Assembly (NCBI GenBank): GCA_964468345.1 | Contig: CAYXVZ010000021.1 | Span: 1-64,000, forward strand | Source of the DNA: DALYLB01 sp964468345 | GTDB lineage: Bacteria > Acidobacteriota > Blastocatellia > RBC074 | Reading direction: 5' to 3' | DNA length: 64,000 nucleotides | Part shown: piece by piece, positions 63,067-64,000 of the stretch | Numbering within the stretch: position 1 is the stretch's first letter | How the letters are laid out: each line of letters begins with the position of its first letter | The notes under the pieces: generated by a model | The model's database searches: none | Told to the model about the DNA's origin: nothing | Seen by the model: the letters and a program-made list of their open reading frames with translations, nothing else | Program-made: the position numbers and the translations under genes

Positions 63067-64000
63067 TTCAATCCGTGCTTTTCCTCCTGCTCGCGCCGAT
63101 GATTGGACTCGCCCAGGAAACGGCGGCACAGAAATATCTGATTTCGGTCGAGCGCATCTATGACCGCGCGCCGCATAGCGCCTTTACGGATCTGGCCGAA
63201 TTTCAGGGAAAACTCTATGCCGTCTTTCGCGAAGGCACGGGGCATGTGCCCGGCAAGGAAGGCACGAACGGCACGATCCGCATCCTTTCCTCTTCGAATG
63301 GGCAGAACTGGCAATCGGTCGCGCTGCTCGATGAAGAGCACGTCGATCTGCGCGATCCGAAACTCTCCGTCACGCCGGATGGCCGATTGATGGTCTTGAT
63401 CGGCGGCTCCTATTACGAGGGCGAGAAGCTCGGCGTGCGCCGCACGCGCGTTTCGTTTTCCGATCGCCTCGGCGCGAAGTTCAGCGCGCCGCAACCGGTC
63501 GAAGTCGATCCGAGGATCCGCACCGATGCGGACTGGGTCTGGCGCGTCACCTGGCAAGGCAAAACCGGCTATGCCCTGATGTATCAATCGGGCGGCGTGG
63601 CCGGCGGAGAGGAATTCAAAGCCCAATTGCTCTCGACGCAGGACGGCATTCATTACAAGTACATCACGACGTTCAATATTGACGGGCGGCCGAATGAAAC
63701 GACGCTGCGATTTCTGTCCGATGGGACGATGGTCGCCTGGGTGCGACGCGAACGCGGATCGCAGAACGGCTTCATCGGCACGAGCCGCGCGCCGTATACC
63801 GAATGGACCTGGAAGGAGCAGTCCGTTCGCCTGGGCGGGCCGAATTTTCTGGTGCTGCCGAATGGAAAGCTGCTCGGCGCGACGCGCGGACATCTGCCTG
63901 ATAAGAAGACGAATACCTATGTCGCGTGGCTCGGGCTGGATGGCGCTGTCACGCCGATCGTTTCTTTGCCGAGCGGCGGCGATACGAGTTATGCCGGCAT
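63045..64000 (+). CDS. Sialidase-like / BNR-repeat exported protein, partial
   Basis: The frame is open from an ATG at 63045 to the window edge (318 codons) and continues beyond. It begins with a signal peptide (about 6-24, ending GLAQ). Beta-propeller features follow: SSSNGQNWQSV matches the Asp-box of BNR repeats, and RDPKLSVTPDGRLMVLIGG, NETTLRFLSDGTMVAWVRRE and NFLVLPNGKLLGATRG are typical of exo-alpha-sialidase-like folds with an Arg cluster. The exact activity is uncertain; related folds include sialidases and other glycosidases. It overlaps apbE by 22 bp and closes the presumed sulfated-glycan locus. Confidence 0.8.
   Translation, partial: MHKTFAIIQSVLFLLLAPMIGLAQETAAQKYLISVERIYDRAPHSAFTDLAEFQGKLYAVFREGTGHVPGKEGTNGTIRILSSSNGQNWQSVALLDEEHVDLRDPKLSVTPDGRLMVLIGGSYYEGEKLGVRRTRVSFSDRLGAKFSAPQPVEVDPRIRTDADWVWRVTWQGKTGYALMYQSGGVAGGEEFKAQLLSTQDGIHYKYITTFNIDGRPNETTLRFLSDGTMVAWVRRERGSQNGFIGTSRAPYTEWTWKEQSVRLGGPNFLVLPNGKLLGATRGHLPDKKTNTYVAWLGLDGAVTPIVSLPSGGDTSYAG

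Overview
The window looks like a chromosomal segment of a GC-rich, Gram-negative, soil- or water-type bacterium, most likely an Acidobacteriota member (Planctomycetota or a related phylum is less likely). The basis is the combination of three very large TonB-dependent receptors with an N-terminal carboxypeptidase-regulatory-like domain, a cytochrome-type DUF1587/1592/1588/1585 protein paired with a Tat-exported DUF1552 protein, a DUF4394 protein, and many two-component proteins. The phylum call is inference. No rRNA, tRNA, CRISPR array, phage or transposase gene was seen.

Layout. 1-6.3 kb: an 8-bp tandem array, a CcoI/FixI-type metal P-type ATPase, then a convergent TonB receptor with a free-standing TonB C-terminal-domain protein. 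6.5-18.6 kb: a signalling and stress block with a PAS hybrid kinase, L,D-transpeptidase, PNPOx-like protein, two tandem-domain universal stress proteins flanking an NtrB/NtrC-like pair, a triple-BON protein, a DUF4010 membrane protein and a phosphofructokinase; such sets often respond to low oxygen or energy stress. 19-23.5 kb: DUF1592/DUF1552 pair and a small pseudo-receiver protein. 23.6-28.8 kb: a four-gene YnjBCD-like ABC importer, a metallothionein hidden at its convergent end, and a BCAM0308-family zinc-ribbon protein. 29-35 kb: a REC-GAF-kinase lacking its phosphoacceptor His, a duplicated single-domain REC, a UbiB-family kinase, an SQR/NDH-2-like flavoprotein, and a REC fused to the same pseudo-receiver. 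35.4-39.8 kb: a MacB/LolD-type ABC exporter operon. 40-43.7 kb: a DUF4394 protein with an altered CBM2 domain and a CNNM/CorC protein. 43.8-51.6 kb: an operon of formylglycine-generating enzyme, TolC, RND pump, membrane-fusion protein and PAP2 phosphatase. 51.8-64 kb: a sulfatase, two giant TonB receptors, a GntR/FCD regulator, ApbE and a partial sialidase-like protein, which together resemble a locus for using sulfated glycans, with the enzyme that matures the sulfatase encoded next door.

The most unusual feature is the intergenic DNA. Many gene junctions carry a long inverted repeat whose arms are built from short repeated words. Arms match within a locus (48/48, 42/42, 34/34 bp in the best cases), while the sequence usually differs from locus to locus. 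A few word families recur, and one recurring module shows compensatory changes in a 5-bp stem. These elements sit at convergent, tandem and divergent junctions and sometimes supply or touch stop codons, so they are not simply terminators. No gene that could mobilise them is in the window.
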